In this document: piece after piece, positions 1-11,756 of the stretch
Position numbering within the stretch: position 1 is the stretch's first letter
How the letters are laid out: each line of letters begins with the position of its first letter
NCBI GenBank assembly: GCA_036426205.1
Contig: CM071568.1
Span: 229,434,148 to 229,498,147, forward strand
Reading direction: 5' to 3'
Length of the DNA stretch: 64,000 bases
From: Ascaphus truei
Lineage: Eukaryota > Chordata > Amphibia > Anura > Ascaphidae
Translations under genes and position numbers: made by a program
The notes under the pieces: generated by a model
Told to the model about the DNA's origin: nothing
What the model saw: only the letters and a program-made list of their open reading frames with translations
Databases searched by the model: none

Positions 1-624
1 AGTCAGTCGGCGACAGGAGAGGCTAGGGGTAGGTGGTGAGTGTGCAGGTGTCAGTGACCCTCTGCACTGGGCCAGAATCCCCCTAGGCCCCAGTTAGGGC
101 CCTGTGACACCCTTCAGTTTGTGGCTGCTGTAGGGACAGGCCCTAGGATAGGGAACCTGCCCCAGTAGAGCTGCCTAGATAGTTTAGGGACACAGCGGAC
201 GCTGCACTACCTGAGGAGAGTTCTGGGACCAGGCCTCACCAGAAAAAGAGATATTACCCGGGTGGGATCGACCCGGAAGGACGTCGCAGAAGGGATCGCG
301 GATCAGCGGATCCTTTTCGAAGTTGTCTGCGGGCTCGGGTGCAGGAGTGCCCGGCAGGTACCTTAATAAAGTGCACCAACACCTTATACTTTACGGCACT
401 GATCACGCCAGGATGGGAGAGTCACACTTGGGGACACTCGGTGGGTTGAGTGACTAAGGGACTCATTTGCATTAAGGACACGGTGTGGGGACACAATGGT
501 GGGTTGCGCCCTGCGAGGTGCATTGGCTAGTTGTACTTCTAGGGGGAAGACTCAAGCCCTGTGAGCCAACAGGTATAAGAAGCAGCTCCAGTAGTTCCTA
601 TGTTCAGGGGGAAAAAGGGCTACA
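1..624 (+). mobile_element. LTR fragment, 3' part (LTR retrotransposon)
   Basis: The segment shares ordered blocks with the LTR at 14,373-15,460: a 'gagtgcccggcaggta' block, then 'aaagtgcaccaac', then a 'ccctgtgagcc.acagg' block, ending in 'gggctaca'. The LTR therefore ends at 624 and its 5' part lies before the window. An AATAAA-like 'aataaa' at about 365 could be the polyadenylation signal. It is diverged from the second copy. The superfamily (Gypsy-like) is inferred from LTR character only, because no coding region is attached. Confidence 0.6.
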
Positions 625-983
625 AATATAAGTCAAGTTAGTCAGTTCATGTTATGCGGTTCTGAAAAAGGCTGTGTGGCTTGTAATGATGCAAATCTGT
701 ATCTATTGAGGCTTTCTCGCTACCCTTGAGATGGTGAGAAATAATCTGCGAGTTATTTCAAGCATTTTAGCCTTTTGGTGTTAACGGAGCTACTAGAATT
801 CCAGAGTTTTCCATAAATCGCTAGTTTGGTCATACCGCTCGAATTACCAGAGTCAGAATGAAAACGCTTCTAAAAAAGTATTATCCGCGTGGTTTGGACA
901 TGTGGGAAGGGTTTTCAGAATATCAAAACGTGCAAATCTGAGCAAAAGGGGCTCTTCTTGCAGCTTCTAGAATATACCCCTCT
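625..983. other. no recognised feature
   Basis: AT-rich single-copy-looking sequence. I see no conserved coding frame, repeat end or RNA gene. Confidence 0.5.
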
Positions 984-1060
984 GTCTCCTATTATGTCAC
1001 GTGTATTACTGCTGTAAAGCGCTATGTACATGGATGGTGCTATGCAAATAAAGATATACA
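984..1060 (+). mobile_element. L2-type LINE 3' tail
   Basis: The string 'gtgtattactgctgtaaagc' followed by 'gctatgtacat.gatggtgctat' and an 'aaataaagatatacata' tail matches the 3' end of the L2 copy that finishes at about 44,925. Only the last ~75 bp is present, a typical 5'-truncated LINE insertion. Confidence 0.7.
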
Positions 1061-2314
1061 TACAGTACAGAACAGTACTGTACATGGAAGCTCCCATTAA
1101 AGTCAATGGAATTGTCCATTCCCTGATCAGCACTATCACAGTTTAATGAATAACCCCCAAAGGCTTTCCATACTGTACATACTTCATCCAAATGTTACCT
1201 ATTTCCACTTCTTCATTGTGGCTGTAAAACGCTGCTCCTCTGTGACATTGCTTCTACAAATAGTGTGAACTGTAGCAAATGGAATGAATTACATCTCATT
1301 ATTCAGGCTATATTAACCAGCTTAATTATAGCATAAAGTCAAAAGTAAAGAAACAGTACTTTTAATATTGGATTAACGTGGATTAACACATTCAAGCGAT
1401 TCGCCAAAAAAGTCATTTTGACAGCTCGTGTATAACATCTGCATACAATTCCCATAAAGGGGCAATAAACCGTGTCGCAGCCTGCTGAGAACCCAGTGTG
1501 GAATAACTTTAAATGAGGGCCTGTCCCCAGTTAGTCTAGAGAAATAAAGCATTTACAAAACAAAATGTGGCACAAGCATCCAACCAAAGAGGATTTACAT
1601 TAAAAAATAAAAATGATACTAGATAAAGAATGTCTAATTATCAGAATGTGTTATTCTTGCATGCGCACTAGGCAATTTAAAGTGGGTATTAGAGTTACTT
1701 TAAGGTAGATAATTGTATTTCCGATCTGCACATTTCCAATACAGCACACCAGTGACCATTCACTAACAGAAATATATTTGTATATATAATAAAACATTTC
1801 CCGAAACCGTAGATGCTAAAGATTTTCCAAATGAAAACAAGTTACCTTTCTCCCAGAAGATGCTGAGTAAACAAAATCAATTAATGTTTACAGTATGTGT
1901 TACACTATAAAATGAAGATGCCCATAAAGATCTAGGACAAATAATAGACTTAAATGTGTTCGCGCCTATGCTTCTGCAGCAAGTAAGGAAAAGATAAGGG
2001 GATCAATGTATCAAGAAAGAGGTTTCATTTTTTTTTCTGTAAAAAATGCGACATATACTATACATAGTATACATAGTAAGTGTTTGTCTACTGTTGTAGA
2101 ATTTGGAACATGCTGCGCTAGTATTCTGCGCCACCTAGCAGAGAACCATCATGAAAAGTAATGCAAGCGGTACATTTCATAATACATAGACCTGCGCCAA
2201 TATGCAAATGTATTTCCACCCTAAATTCTCCCACTTCCAGCATAAATCCCTCATCTCATCCCAGACAGACGCGGACAGACCCCAAAATGGTGCAACTAAG
2301 ACTACTACATAGAC
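1061..2314. other. no recognised feature
   Basis: AT-rich intergenic sequence with many short poly-A and poly-T runs. I found no repeat ends, no convincing reading frame and no RNA gene. The sequence just after the LINE tail contains the imperfect palindrome 'gtacagaacagtactgtaca' at about 1,064-1,083. Confidence 0.5.
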
Positions 2315-2375
2315 CAGGGGTGGGCAAAGTATGGTCCACGGGCCACTTCCAGCCAGCAGGATTGTTGTCTGAGGC
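2315..2375 (+). mobile_element. hAT-type terminal fragment
   Basis: Begins with 'caggggtgggcaaagtatgg' and continues 'tccacgggccacttccagcc', the usual start of Charlie-like non-autonomous hAT elements. I cannot see the matching inverted end downstream, so only one terminus is called. Confidence 0.5.
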
Positions 2376-2477
2376 TCACTCCCCGGACCCTACCTGTGGT
2401 ATGGGCGGCGGAGACAGAGGCAGTGGCGGCAGCAGCGTGGTGAAGGAGGTAGCACTGCGTGGCAGGAGCCCATCCAG

Positions 2478-3002
2478 GTGGTCCTAAAACGGAAGTTAGG
2501 ATCGATCGGAAGTTGTGCCTGTGCCGCACCACCTCCTGTCCATGTCACACCATTTGTTGCCCATGCTGCTGCTCCTGGAGCTGCCTGTGCTACTGTGGTT
2601 GCTGCTCCTCTGGCTGCTGCTCCTAGATGGCCTATTGCAGCACCTAGAGTAGCTCTCCTGGCTGAAGGCACTAATATAGCACATCAGCAGGAGCAGAAGG
2701 CAGGCTTCCTCAGCATCACAACACAGCTGGCAAGGGTGGAGCTCACAGCATGGCGACACCACCGCATCAGCAACAACCTGATGCACCAGAACAGCAATGC
2801 AATGGTCAATGGTACGGGGCAGATCAGCTCAACCCTGTATGGGCTGACATGGGCTATCCAGCAGGGCCTTGAGAGCGTGCAAGCCCCCTCGATGCTCACA
2901 ACACCTGCAGCATCCAGCCAGTCCCTGCCAGGCTCACATGGGTGCTGGCAACTCCACCTCCATCATCTGTGGAGTAGCCCACAGTTCCCGTGCCAAGATT
3001 GA
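2478..3002 (+). other. 174-codon open frame of unknown nature
   Basis: An open frame with an Ala/Pro-rich N-terminal half (GCT-rich, partly low complexity) and a C-terminal half with a Gln/His/Asn-rich helix-like stretch (IAHQQEQKAGFLSITTQLA around residues 67-85). The second half resembles the Gln-rich helical tails of Myb/SANT-like proteins encoded by Harbinger-type transposons, but I cannot name a family with confidence. It starts ~100 bp after a hAT end in a repeat-rich setting and is probably a transposon-derived remnant. No promoter or splice context was seen. It could be a chance frame through GC-rich sequence. Confidence 0.25.
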
Positions 3003-3599
3003 GGCCTGACAGCCCTCGCACCAGGGGACCTAGTGAGGCTGACAGTTCCGCACAGAATAAAAGGAGAAGTTGACTGTATATAGTTTGCAGTTTATTGTTG
3101 TTGTTTGTGTTGGATATTTCTTTTGTTTTCACACACAGTGAATTAACTACAGATGCAGTCTCCGGTTGGGGCTTGACCTCCTTGCGGCTCCCGCACGGCA
3201 GCCGCCCCTGTGTTACGTGCGCACACTTCACCCGGCTTTTTAAAAGCCATTGCGGGTGAAAGCACGCTGTGTGGAGACACAAATTCTCCCGCGGGCAGCT
3301 GTCGGACTGCCCACAGAGCGTTCCTGGAGGGTAAGCCAGACCCGGAGAAGCCATCTGTAAGTGTAAATAAAAGTTTTGTTCTCAATTTCTATCACTTGGT
3401 AATTGTTGTTATAATTTGTAGATAAATTATTGTGCACCCATACTTAATGGAGTCAATATTATATACCATAATAGGCCACACAAACATATCCAACATTACC
3501 TTTAATCACTAAAACACATAGTATAATTTATTACATTAATATTATACAATATCAGATGCATCTGTTGATGTGTTTCAGACATTAAAATGTTCCATAATA
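3003..3599. other. no recognised feature
   Basis: A CpG-containing stretch at about 3,140-3,350 followed by AT-rich sequence. No repeat ends or genes recognised. Confidence 0.45.
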
Positions 3600-3919
3600 C
3601 AGTGGCGACTCAGTTTATTCTAATGCGGCTAGAGCCGCAAGCCGCGAGGTTTCCCGGCTTTGTTGTTGCATTCCCTCGGCGTGCCGCGCTTCACCGTGCG
3701 TGCCCAGGGCTCCCCGAAGGGAGCCTGGTGTCCTGAGATGTGGAGGATGGCGGTGGGGGGCTCCGGGGGACCCGGTGGACCCGGAGAGGGGAGGGGGATG
3801 CCTCGATCGGAGGACCAATCCTCCGAGGCTCCGGCGCGCGTGCGAAACATCTCGGCGCGCGCCCGGTATCTGTCGCGGCCGAGACCGGGCAAATGTTAGA
3901 ATAAACTCGGCCGCGACAG
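3600..3919. mobile_element. TA-flanked MITE, GC-rich family (Tc1/mariner-type)
   Basis: A 320-bp element bounded by TA dinucleotides (3,598-3,599 and 3,920-3,921). The left end reads 'cagtggcgactcagtttatt' and the right end, in reverse complement, 'ctgtcgcggccgagtttatt'. The inside is GC-rich and shares 'gctccccgaagggagc', 'ggtgtccyg' and 'tccgggggacccgg' blocks with the element at 11,962-12,304. There is no transposase, so it is non-autonomous. The TA target duplication is known for Tc1/mariner elements and fits all seven related copies here. Confidence 0.75.
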
Positions 3920-3921
3920 TA

Positions 3922-4238
3922 TATATCCTGTAGGCTTTTATTCCCTGAAATAACGCTATGATAATCAGAGTCTACTCTGGATGTGAGTATTGGCAGGTTT
4001 TGCTATGTTATAGTTATTGTAGCGTTATTTCCATGCGCTAACATGAACGGAGCTTTGTGGATCTGCCTTTAAAGGTTTACGGCATTATTTAGCATATGAT
4101 CTGCATTTGTGTAGCCAGACATCCATTAAAAGTTAGCAATCTGATATTTTTCAGGTTAACCTGAGGGCATCGTAACACTAATCACACTTGTGTATATGCG
4201 TTACGACTTATCATCACGTTAATCACATTTAACAAATC
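3922..4238. other. no recognised feature
   Basis: AT-rich spacer between a MITE and a SINE; nothing recognised. Confidence 0.5.
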
Positions 4239-4495
4239 TAGGAGAGGCGGTGGCTCAGTGAGTAAAAGACACTGACTAGCACTGAGTTTGGGGAGCCTGG
4301 TTCAAATCCCGGTGTTGGTTCCTTGTGACCTTGGGCAAGCAACTTATCTCCATGTGCTTCAGGCACCAAAAAAAACATAGATTGTAAGCTCCACGGGGCA
4401 GGGACTGTGCCTGCAAAATGTCTATGTAAAGCGCTGTGTACAACTAGTAGCGCTATACAAGAACATGCTACTATTATTATTATTATTATATCGAT
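4239..4495 (+). mobile_element. tRNA-derived SINE with (ATT)n tail
   Basis: The head contains an A-box-like 'tggctcagtgagtaaaa' and a B-box-like 'ggttcaaatcc', the internal RNA polymerase III promoter of a tRNA-derived SINE. The body ('gattgtaagctccacggggc', 'gtaaagcgctgtgtacaact') resembles an L2-type 3' end, and the copy ends in (ATT)n. A sister copy lies at 20,676-20,934. It is not a functional tRNA gene: there is no cloverleaf 3' half. Confidence 0.85.
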
Positions 4496-5199
4496 AATCC
4501 TTTAACGGACTTCTGAAGATTTATCCGATAGAGCCCAAGCTGGGTAAAATGTCTATGTTTCTGTTGGGGTTATTAATTAAACTGTAATATTGCTATCAGG
4601 GCACTATTGCACGTAACCTGCCATTGCTGTTTAATGAATGTATCGAAAGGTGAAGTGACTGCAATTTACAGTTAACTAACCTACAAGCTATTACATGTCA
4701 TTGTCTCCAGCTACCTACTATTCAGATTACACATTACAATAATAATGCTTTTTTCCTGCCAGCTTATCATAGAAAAAGTATTTTCAAACACTGTTCACCT
4801 CAATACCTAGCAGAAATGAATGGACCAGATGAAGCAGATAAAATGTTAGAAAAAAATACCCAATCATGAGATGTTTATACACAACAATAGCTATGCACAT
4901 TTTCCATGTTAATCCAATAAAAGGCAGCAGATTTTGCAAGAACAAAAAAATGAAGGTTTGATCACAGCAATAAATGGACAGACATGCTGTAACTAAAAGA
5001 AGAATGATCATAAATATTTTAACAGTACTGTAAATATCATCAAAATAAATTTGCAATACTTTTTGCATACTAGTAGCCATATTTAATGACTTGGAGTGTG
5101 CATTTAACTGATTTAAAATAAATTCATCAAGAACAGCATCTTTACAGAAACATTTCACAAAAAGATAAGTGTGCCGCTCTAAACTAATGTACCCGGGGG
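4496..5199. other. no recognised feature
   Basis: AT-rich sequence. A minus-strand frame of about 142 codons here is strongly hydrophobic because of T-rich composition and shows no family motifs. Confidence 0.5.
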
Positions 5200-5614
5200 T
5201 GGAAATGGGCACATTTTTTTGCGAATTTGGATCTGGCTCGGATCAGCCGGTTCTTTTGGTCCGCGGATTTCCACGAATCCATCTCAAAAAAGGTGATTAG
5301 TCTTTTCCGGATTTTATTATCCCCAATAATCCAAATCTGCAGACAACGCAATCCGCTGGTAGATTTTAAGAATCCAATCCGCTAATTCAGCAAAACGCGC
5401 GTGAAATCCACCAGCAGATTACTGAATCTGTGGATTGGATTCTAAGACTCCACCAGCGGATTGCGGAATCTATGGATTGGATTGGTAAAATCAACCAGCG
5501 GATTGTCTGTGTTTTGGAACAATCCTTCGACGAATCTTATACCGTGGAACAGGTTTTGAATGGAAAGCTCTGGAAACTCTGCAAAACGGATTTTGACCAT
5601 TTCGCCCATCTCTA
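5200..5614. mobile_element. hAT-like MITE with internal GGATT/AATCC palindromes
   Basis: A 415-bp unit with inverted ends ('tggaaatgggcac' left; right end 'cgcccatctcta') flanked by an 8-bp target duplication with one mismatch (cccggggg at 5,192-5,199; cccagggg at 5,615-5,622), as expected of hAT elements. The inside is a ladder of 'gcggatt' and 'aatccgc' words in both orientations. Relatives occur at 38,028-38,240 and 54,283-54,692. Confidence 0.65.
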
Positions 5615-5622
5615 CCCAGGGG

Positions 5623-6161
5623 TCCTAACACCTCAATTTTGTGGTGCACCACATCTTAACGGAGGACATTTAAGGATCTGTTATTATACTTCTTCCTCCT
5701 CTTTCTTCTTTTTGTATTTAAATACACTGTCTTAATACCCCAAATTACATGTGCTCCGTGTCCCACAAAGTGTAATGCAATATAGCTAACAAATTTGCTA
5801 GTGTATTATGTTGAGCTGGGTCTAGAACATATAGGTACCCCAAGGAAATAGGTATAGATTTTGGTAATATGTTTAAAAATATAGCTTTAATAATTCAAAA
5901 TAAAATAAGGGGAAGTAAAACATTTGAGATTCGTGTCTCTGCTGTGAAGGGTATTGTTACCTATAGGCTAGGAGCAAGGATGTTCATGTGAGGGAGAATG
6001 GCAACAGGTTGTGACTCCTCGTGTAGTTATTGTTACTTAGCTTAATAACGTTTTGCACGTAAATAGTGTATTATCGAGTGCACAGAGTCTGTCAGTGTTA
6101 GTATTTCTGTTGAAGCTTATTTATAGCTGTAGCGTGTGAACTACTGATTGGGCAGAGTAAA
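5623..6161. other. no recognised feature
   Basis: AT-rich spacer; no gene or repeat end recognised. Confidence 0.5.
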
Positions 6162-6239
6162 AAAAGAGAGTGGTGGCGCACTGCCTGTGGAAATAAAGGG
6201 CTGGAGGCCTCCACAGGCAGTGCGCCACCACTCTCTTTT
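6162..6239. repeat. perfect 29-bp inverted repeat (hairpin)
   Basis: Arms 6,162-6,190 and 6,211-6,239 are exact reverse complements around a 20-bp spacer. The arm core is 'gtggtggcgcactgcctgtg'. The perfect match in otherwise decayed DNA suggests a recent fold-back or MITE core, or a conversion event. No ribozyme-like core was seen in it. Confidence 0.9.
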
Positions 6240-6795
6240 GTCCCTTGGATTCACTACGACCGGATGGAGGCACGCCATGCTCAAACCAGGATGCTATTCA
6301 AATCGTGAGTGACTTTTATTTCTATGCATATGCAGTTATTACAGCAAGGCCATTCTAATGCTCTAGCCTGGGGATATAAATATATTGCTCCCATTAGTGG
6401 GTGTGTGGTGGGTTCTCTTCATTGAGTATTCATTTCACACATTCACTGTGGGGCTTTTCATCCTACTTTGGAGTCCCATATCATGGCTACATTGTGAGCT
6501 TCTATGGCTATATACTGCATATACTATCATATAAAGATATACTACCTCCTGGATTCTAAGCTATATTGCTACTATTATTCTGGATATTGGAAGCACCTAC
6601 TGGGAATTCATTTCCCATATTCACTGTACTGATTGGGCAATATTAGTTACGCTGTATCTTCAGAGTCTATAAGTATTGTAACAACATTGTGTCCATGTGA
6701 GGATACACTGTTGCAAGCATGTAGTCCTGAAATGTGTCAATTCCTCTCTCACAGATGGAGCCAGTCATGAATAGATTGTGGCTCGTCAAACGGCA
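6240..6795. other. no recognised feature
   Basis: AT-rich sequence that contains two 'actgattgggca' words around the preceding hairpin (6,142 and 6,629), a possible outer repeat of the same unit. No gene is seen. Confidence 0.4.
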
Positions 6796-7098
6796 CTAAA
6801 GCTGCGTCCATACAGGGGCAGATCGTGCTTGAGCGATCTGACTGCCTGAAGGCAGTGATCACTTCTATACAGCGTGCGTGTGCGCGGAAGCAGGAGGGGG
6901 CACGCGATGCGCCTGAAATCAGTCAAAACTGATTTCTCGCATGATAAGGCGGTCACGTGAGCGGTTTTTCCAACGTCACTGGCCCGCCCATAGACACGCC
7001 CCCGGATGGCGCGCGTACTAAGGCCAGGGAAAGCACCTGCTTTCCCTCAGCCTCCGCGCGCCTCCGCACGGCTGCAGTGTCTGTGGACCCAGCCTTAG
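6796..7098. mobile_element. MITE with ~24-bp imperfect terminal inverted repeats
   Basis: The left end 'ctaaagctgcgtccatacag' pairs with the right end 'ctgtggacccagccttag'. The inside is CpG-rich and has short snap-back repeats ('aaatcagtcaaaactgattt'). No transposase is present. The superfamily is uncertain (Harbinger or hAT are both possible) because the target duplication is not clear. Confidence 0.55.
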
Positions 7099-7689
7099 AT
7101 ATAGGCATAGATAGTGCTAGAATATGGATACCGTGGGTCTTGTACTTAGCAATTCGTACCGTTAAGCAAATGACAGTATCTAATAGACAGTGCTTTGCTC
7201 GGTATCCTAAGTCATTATAGCTAGTGTGATCCTGAGGTTTTGGAACCTTGGCCGGAAAAAAGATGGACGTCGGGTTACATAGATGGATTACCCGTTGTAT
7301 TAGTAGTGTCACTGTTTTTCAGTTGTTCTGTCACAGAGTATGTAACATGTTAGTATGGCGTTCCAGTTGGTGGTTGTTACTTTAATTGTGATCCGAGGTA
7401 GTGGTTGACCGTGGCGTGTGCCACAGGCTGTGAGCAGACGACCCGATGTACAGGCTCCGGTCCGGCTGACAGTATGGAGGTGGCTCTGGACCAGGCGCTG
7501 TTCCCAGGATGATTAATATGGTGAGTATAGTTGCAGCACTCCCCTCTGTAACTCCAGGAACCCATAATGATGGTCAAGACACATATGGATGCCGCATTGC
7601 TGAAGCCGGTGAGTGAGCTCCCAGGTGGTCGTTTTTTCTTGGTGTGTGCCGCAGGCTGTAAGCAGGCAACCCCATTCCTGGTGGAAGAG
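7099..7689. repeat. region with a near-duplicate ~38-bp segment
   Basis: A segment containing 'gtgtgccacaggctgtgagc' at about 7,416 recurs as 'gtgtgccgcaggctgtaagc' at about 7,643 in the same orientation. It lies just upstream of the hAT transposase relic and may be part of its 5' region. No gene is otherwise seen. Confidence 0.4.
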
Positions 7690-9045
7690 GCTTACCCTAA
7701 ATAGCAAAGAGAGCCAATGGGTGTAGAACTGAACAGCAGGAAGCAACAAGGCAAGCTGCAATTTAAGTCAGGAATAGCTGCAGCCAATCACATAGTCCAG
7801 GGAGAGATTTACCAGAACCAAGATGGTAACTACAGCCAAGTATGGGCAGGTTCCAGCAAAACCCTGGAGGGGGACCCTTACAAGGGGTATCACCAAAAAT
7901 GTGGAGCTCACAGAAGAACTGGATATCAATGCTGTCAATGGAAGGTAGGACAAGTGGAGAAGGCTTATTAGAGGCAGTTAATAAGTGCATCTTAAAATTA
8001 GAAGTGGGGTGGAGAAAATTGATGGGTGTGACCACCGATGGTTGCCCAAATCTGACAGGTAAAAATGTTAGGTTACTAAAAAGACTTCAAGACCAAATAA
8101 AATAAAAAAAATGCTGAACAGAATATTTTTTTCCTACATTGCATTATCCACCAAAAGGTCCTCTGTAAGATTGTTCTAAATCCAAGCTGTGGACCCATTA
8201 GCAAAAGTGGTCAACTACATTCAAGTGTCAAGAGGATTTGTAACCCTACTTCAGTCATTTGAATCCACACTGATATTTGGATCACAAGATAAGATGGCTC
8301 AGTTTGGGAAAGGTCCTGAAAGTAGCGTGGGAACTGAGAGCAGAGATTGTTTTTTTTTTTTGTTGGTCATGAAACAAAAAGATTTGGATTTCCAATAGCT
8401 GAATCATGTGAATTTGCTCTCTGACTTTGCATTTGCCACTGATAGGATGGACACATGAACAAACTGAATTAAAAACTGCAAGGGAAAGGGTCCTTTGCAC
8501 ATGATTTGTATTGCAGTGTCAAGGCATTTATGACAAAATTACTTCTTTTAGCTCATCAGATGGGAAACAAACAGTTCGCCCACTTTACAACTTTTCAGCA
8601 GATTACAGTTTGTGACGAAAACCTTGATTTACATGCCAAATTTTGTTGCCGATTCCAAATTGCTTGAAAATCACCTGTCTTTGGTCTTCTCTCCATTCAC
8701 ATTTAATGTCGATAAAGCCCTATCTGACCTCCAACTCAAGCTTATTGACCTGCAATGTGATCAATTGATTTTGGAGATAATCAAGTTAGTGCTGCTTCCC
8801 AGTTTTTAATCTTCTTTTAATGGTTATACATTCCCCAAATTAAAGGCTCATGCCTAAAATATGTTTGTGCTGTTTGGATCAACATACATGTAGGTGAGCA
8901 GTCATTTTATCTGATGATATCGAACAAATCAAAACTTAGATCTGCATTAACCGATGATCACCTTGAAGCAGTACTCAGTATTACAACAATGGCGATGATG
9001 TCAAATTTAAATTGTTTGGTCAACGTACATCATTGCTGTCATTCC
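7690..9045 (+). pseudogene. hAT transposase relic (GTF2IRD2/ZBED-like, Charlie group)
   Basis: The translated frames carry the characteristic core of this hAT lineage: 'VTTDGCPNLTGKNVRLLKRL' at about 8,025-8,085, then in shifted frames segments matching 'DFAFA', 'GKG', 'LQLKLIDLQCD' (about 8,735-8,760), and finally a C-terminal hAT dimerisation segment, 'EQSFYLMISNKSKLRSALTD' at about 8,896-8,955. An intact enzyme cuts and pastes DNA and makes 8-bp target duplications. This copy has several frameshifts and stops and lacks a readable N-terminal zinc finger, so it is dead. It could have served the hAT MITEs in the window, but I see no shared ends that prove it. Confidence 0.85.
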
Positions 9046-10199
9046 TCCAATTGAGTGAGCTTATAACATTCTCATCAATGAAGATAGGATAATTCAAGCC
9101 TAAATATTAATCATGCTATATTCTCTATATTCATATATATTCATATATATTCAGCATGTAACTAGTTACAATAAGTAATTTAGTATTAACTTAGAAATTA
9201 TGTTGGAAAATTATAAGATGCCTCTGCAAAGATAAGAAGTTAAATCAGTCAAAAGACAGGCAAATGTAGACATGTTTTATGTGATTTAGAAACTTGGTAT
9301 GTTTAATGTCTGCTGAGTTGAATAGTATATGGTTTTGAGTTTGGAATCAAGGGATAATTAAATACTTAGAAAGACAATACAATAGAGTGAGGTTTTAAAA
9401 GATAGGGACATATGATTAACTGTAGTTACTTAGTGACAGAAAAAAGAGGGTCTTCTAAATCAGAGTAAATATTGCTGAAGAAAGAAACAGAGTTCTAATG
9501 ATTGATGATTAACTAAGAAGATTTTGAGCTGACAGTGAGACAAACAGGTGATTGCTATGTTAAGAAAACATATAAAGAGTGTATCAGGATTGATAGAATT
9601 CAGAGTTATTTAACACCACCAAGCTAAGAGCAACTGAGGATTCTCCATTCTATAACTAAACTCTATATGCCTGAATGATGTAACCAACTGAAATTATGCT
9701 GTGAAAGATGTTTTCTATTGTCTGATTAAATTGAGAAAAGAAACTGAACGTGGACTATTTGATATATATTGAAAGATGGGACATTTATTTGCACCCATCT
9801 AATGAGCAAATCTTCAATCGATATGTGAACAGTTGTTCATTGGTTCATTAAGCAAATATTTATTTGCTATTTGATGAGTTATTAAATAACTAATTAAATA
9901 TTTAATAAATGACTGCTGAATGAGTTGTTTATTTCATCATTTTTTCATTTATTTCATCATTTTTATTTCATTAAATATTATTTAACCAAATTTTATGCAT
10001 GTACAAGTGTACATTAGCATTTTCATTCTTTCTATTGAGTGAACTTCTTTCATCCTCATCAATATGTAAATGTATATATTAAATAAATGTCTGCTCAGTT
10101 ATTTGTTTTTATTTAGGCTGATTTTCAATTAATGTCAATTATACTGTACATTCTTTATTTCCTGCATGTACAAGTGCAAGACTTGGTCTAAATTAAGTG
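9046..10199. other. AT-rich stretch, no recognised gene
   Basis: Very AT-rich, with short tandem patches such as 'tattcatatatattcatata' (about 9,127-9,150) and 'atttcatcattttt' repeats (about 9,930-9,970). No coding signal. Confidence 0.5.
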
Positions 10200-11100
10200 T
10201 GTTGCACCTGAAGCTTACTAAAGCTCAGGAAGTGGCCCCCCAGGCAAAATAATTGCCCACCCAGATCTAAATTATTGCATATAGACGCTATGTGTTAGAA
10301 TCCATCTTCTAAATTGTCTCTCAGTCTTTCCTACATATTTCATGACACAAATGCATGTTGTAAGGTTGATTACCCCTTGTGTATTCAGTCAATAAAATGT
10401 CTGTATTCAAAAAAATGTAGTCCATCGCCACTTGAGAAACGTTTTCGTGGCATGATGTAATCACAGGCTTTGCAATTGTTGCATATAAAGCTGCCGTTTG
10501 TGCCCGGTTGTAGCCATTTGTTTTGTGGCAGTGCACCAGGATATCCTTTAGATTTTTGGCTCTTCTCCATACAATATTTGATCATCAAGTAGTATATGCC
10601 AATGTTTCGTAAGGCTCTTTTGCATGTCCTTCCATTGCCTATTATAAGTGGTTATGCATCTTATTATTTTTGGGGGGTCTATGGTCACTTTTTTTTAGAT
10701 ATTTGGAGCTGTATCCCCTTTGAAGGAAACTGGTTCTCATACTGTCTGACTGTTTTTTTTAATCTGAAAATTGATAACAGTTTATATGGATTCTCAAAAA
10801 TTATCCCATAAATATTCAACGAATGAATGGATGTGGGTAAGGGCTGTCTGCCTTTAAATAGTTATTGGGGCTGTAGGTTTTCTATAAGTGGTAGTTGTTA
10901 GTAATCTGTTGATTTACATATTTGTAAATCTAGGAAATTTAAGGATGTGAGATCTGCCTCCATTGTTAATTTGAGGTTGTAATGATTTGAGGAATTCATC
11001 AAATTGATTTTTAGTCCCTTTCCACAGAATACGTATATCATCTATGTACCTTCTCTGTGAAGACTGTCGTATCGTACCACCACTTCAGATACATGGTGCC
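10200..11100 (-). pseudogene. Penelope-like element fragment (RT end plus Cys-rich/GIY-YIG linker)
   Basis: Reading leftward on the minus strand, the reverse transcriptase palm motif appears as 'RYIDDIRILWKG' (about 11,045-11,080), followed by 'TTTYRKPTAP', then after a gap the Cys-containing linker 'CNNCKACDY' (about 10,450-10,480) that precedes the GIY-YIG endonuclease in Penelope-like elements. Frames are shifted and stops intervene. The 5' part of the RT and most of GIY-YIG are missing. Known Penelope enzymes combine RT and GIY-YIG for target-primed insertion; this copy cannot be functional. Confidence 0.8.
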
Positions 11101-11152
11101 TTAGACTTGTTGGTAAATGTTATTATCAATTATAGGCTAAAGCAGTAAAATT

Positions 11153-11226
11153 CAGGGCTTTATTGAAAACCCTGCTCTCTGATTGGTTAAATTTCCGGGC
11201 ATTATCCAATCAGTAATGCCCTGAAT
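11153..11226. repeat. imperfect hairpin with CCAAT-type words
   Basis: 'attcagggctttatt' pairs with 'agtaatgccctgaat', and the inner words 'ctgattgg' and 'ccaatcag' also pair. Further 'ccaatcag'/'gggattgg' words follow to about 11,355. This is a probable MITE remnant. Confidence 0.5.
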
Positions 11227-11439
11227 TTCAGCAGCTTGCAAAGTGCAGTTTTCAATCTGTTTATTTCCAGCCAATCAGCTTTCAGAACAGCTGAGACAGG
11301 GCAGGGGATTGGTTTGAATTAAGTAACAGCTCTGAGACATGGCAGGGGATTGGTCAAAAAGTATCAGCCACGGTTTGACTCCTCCCCCTCCCGAGCTGAC
11401 TGAGATTTTCTGAGCAGATTCAGTTGAATTGGGGGAGGG

Positions 11440-11707
11440 GGAGAGACTGCAAAGAAGTAAGTGTGTTGTGTATAGAGGTGCAGTGTTGTGTGTGTGGGGG
11501 GGGGGGAGGGGGTGCAGAGGTGCTGTGTTGTGCTGTGCTGTGTGTAGAGGTGGGGGGGAGTGCAAAGTTTAGTAAGTGGCTGCATTTTTTATTGTGGATG
11601 CAGTGTGTGTGTGTGTGTGTTGTGCTGTTGTATGTGTAGCACAGTTGTGTGAGTGTATAGCTGAATGTGTTGTGTGTGTGGTGTGTGTTGTGTGTGTGTG
11701 TGTGTGT

Positions 11708-11756
<49 letters not shown>

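Noticed and set aside
4239..4330. Possible tRNA gene
   Set aside because: Only the A and B box-like words are present; the sequence continues as a SINE with an (ATT)n tail and recurs at 20,676.
4784..5212. Minus-strand 142-codon hydrophobic frame resembling a membrane protein
   Set aside because: Hydrophobicity follows from T-rich codons on AT-rich DNA; no family motif, and its 5' end runs into a hAT MITE.
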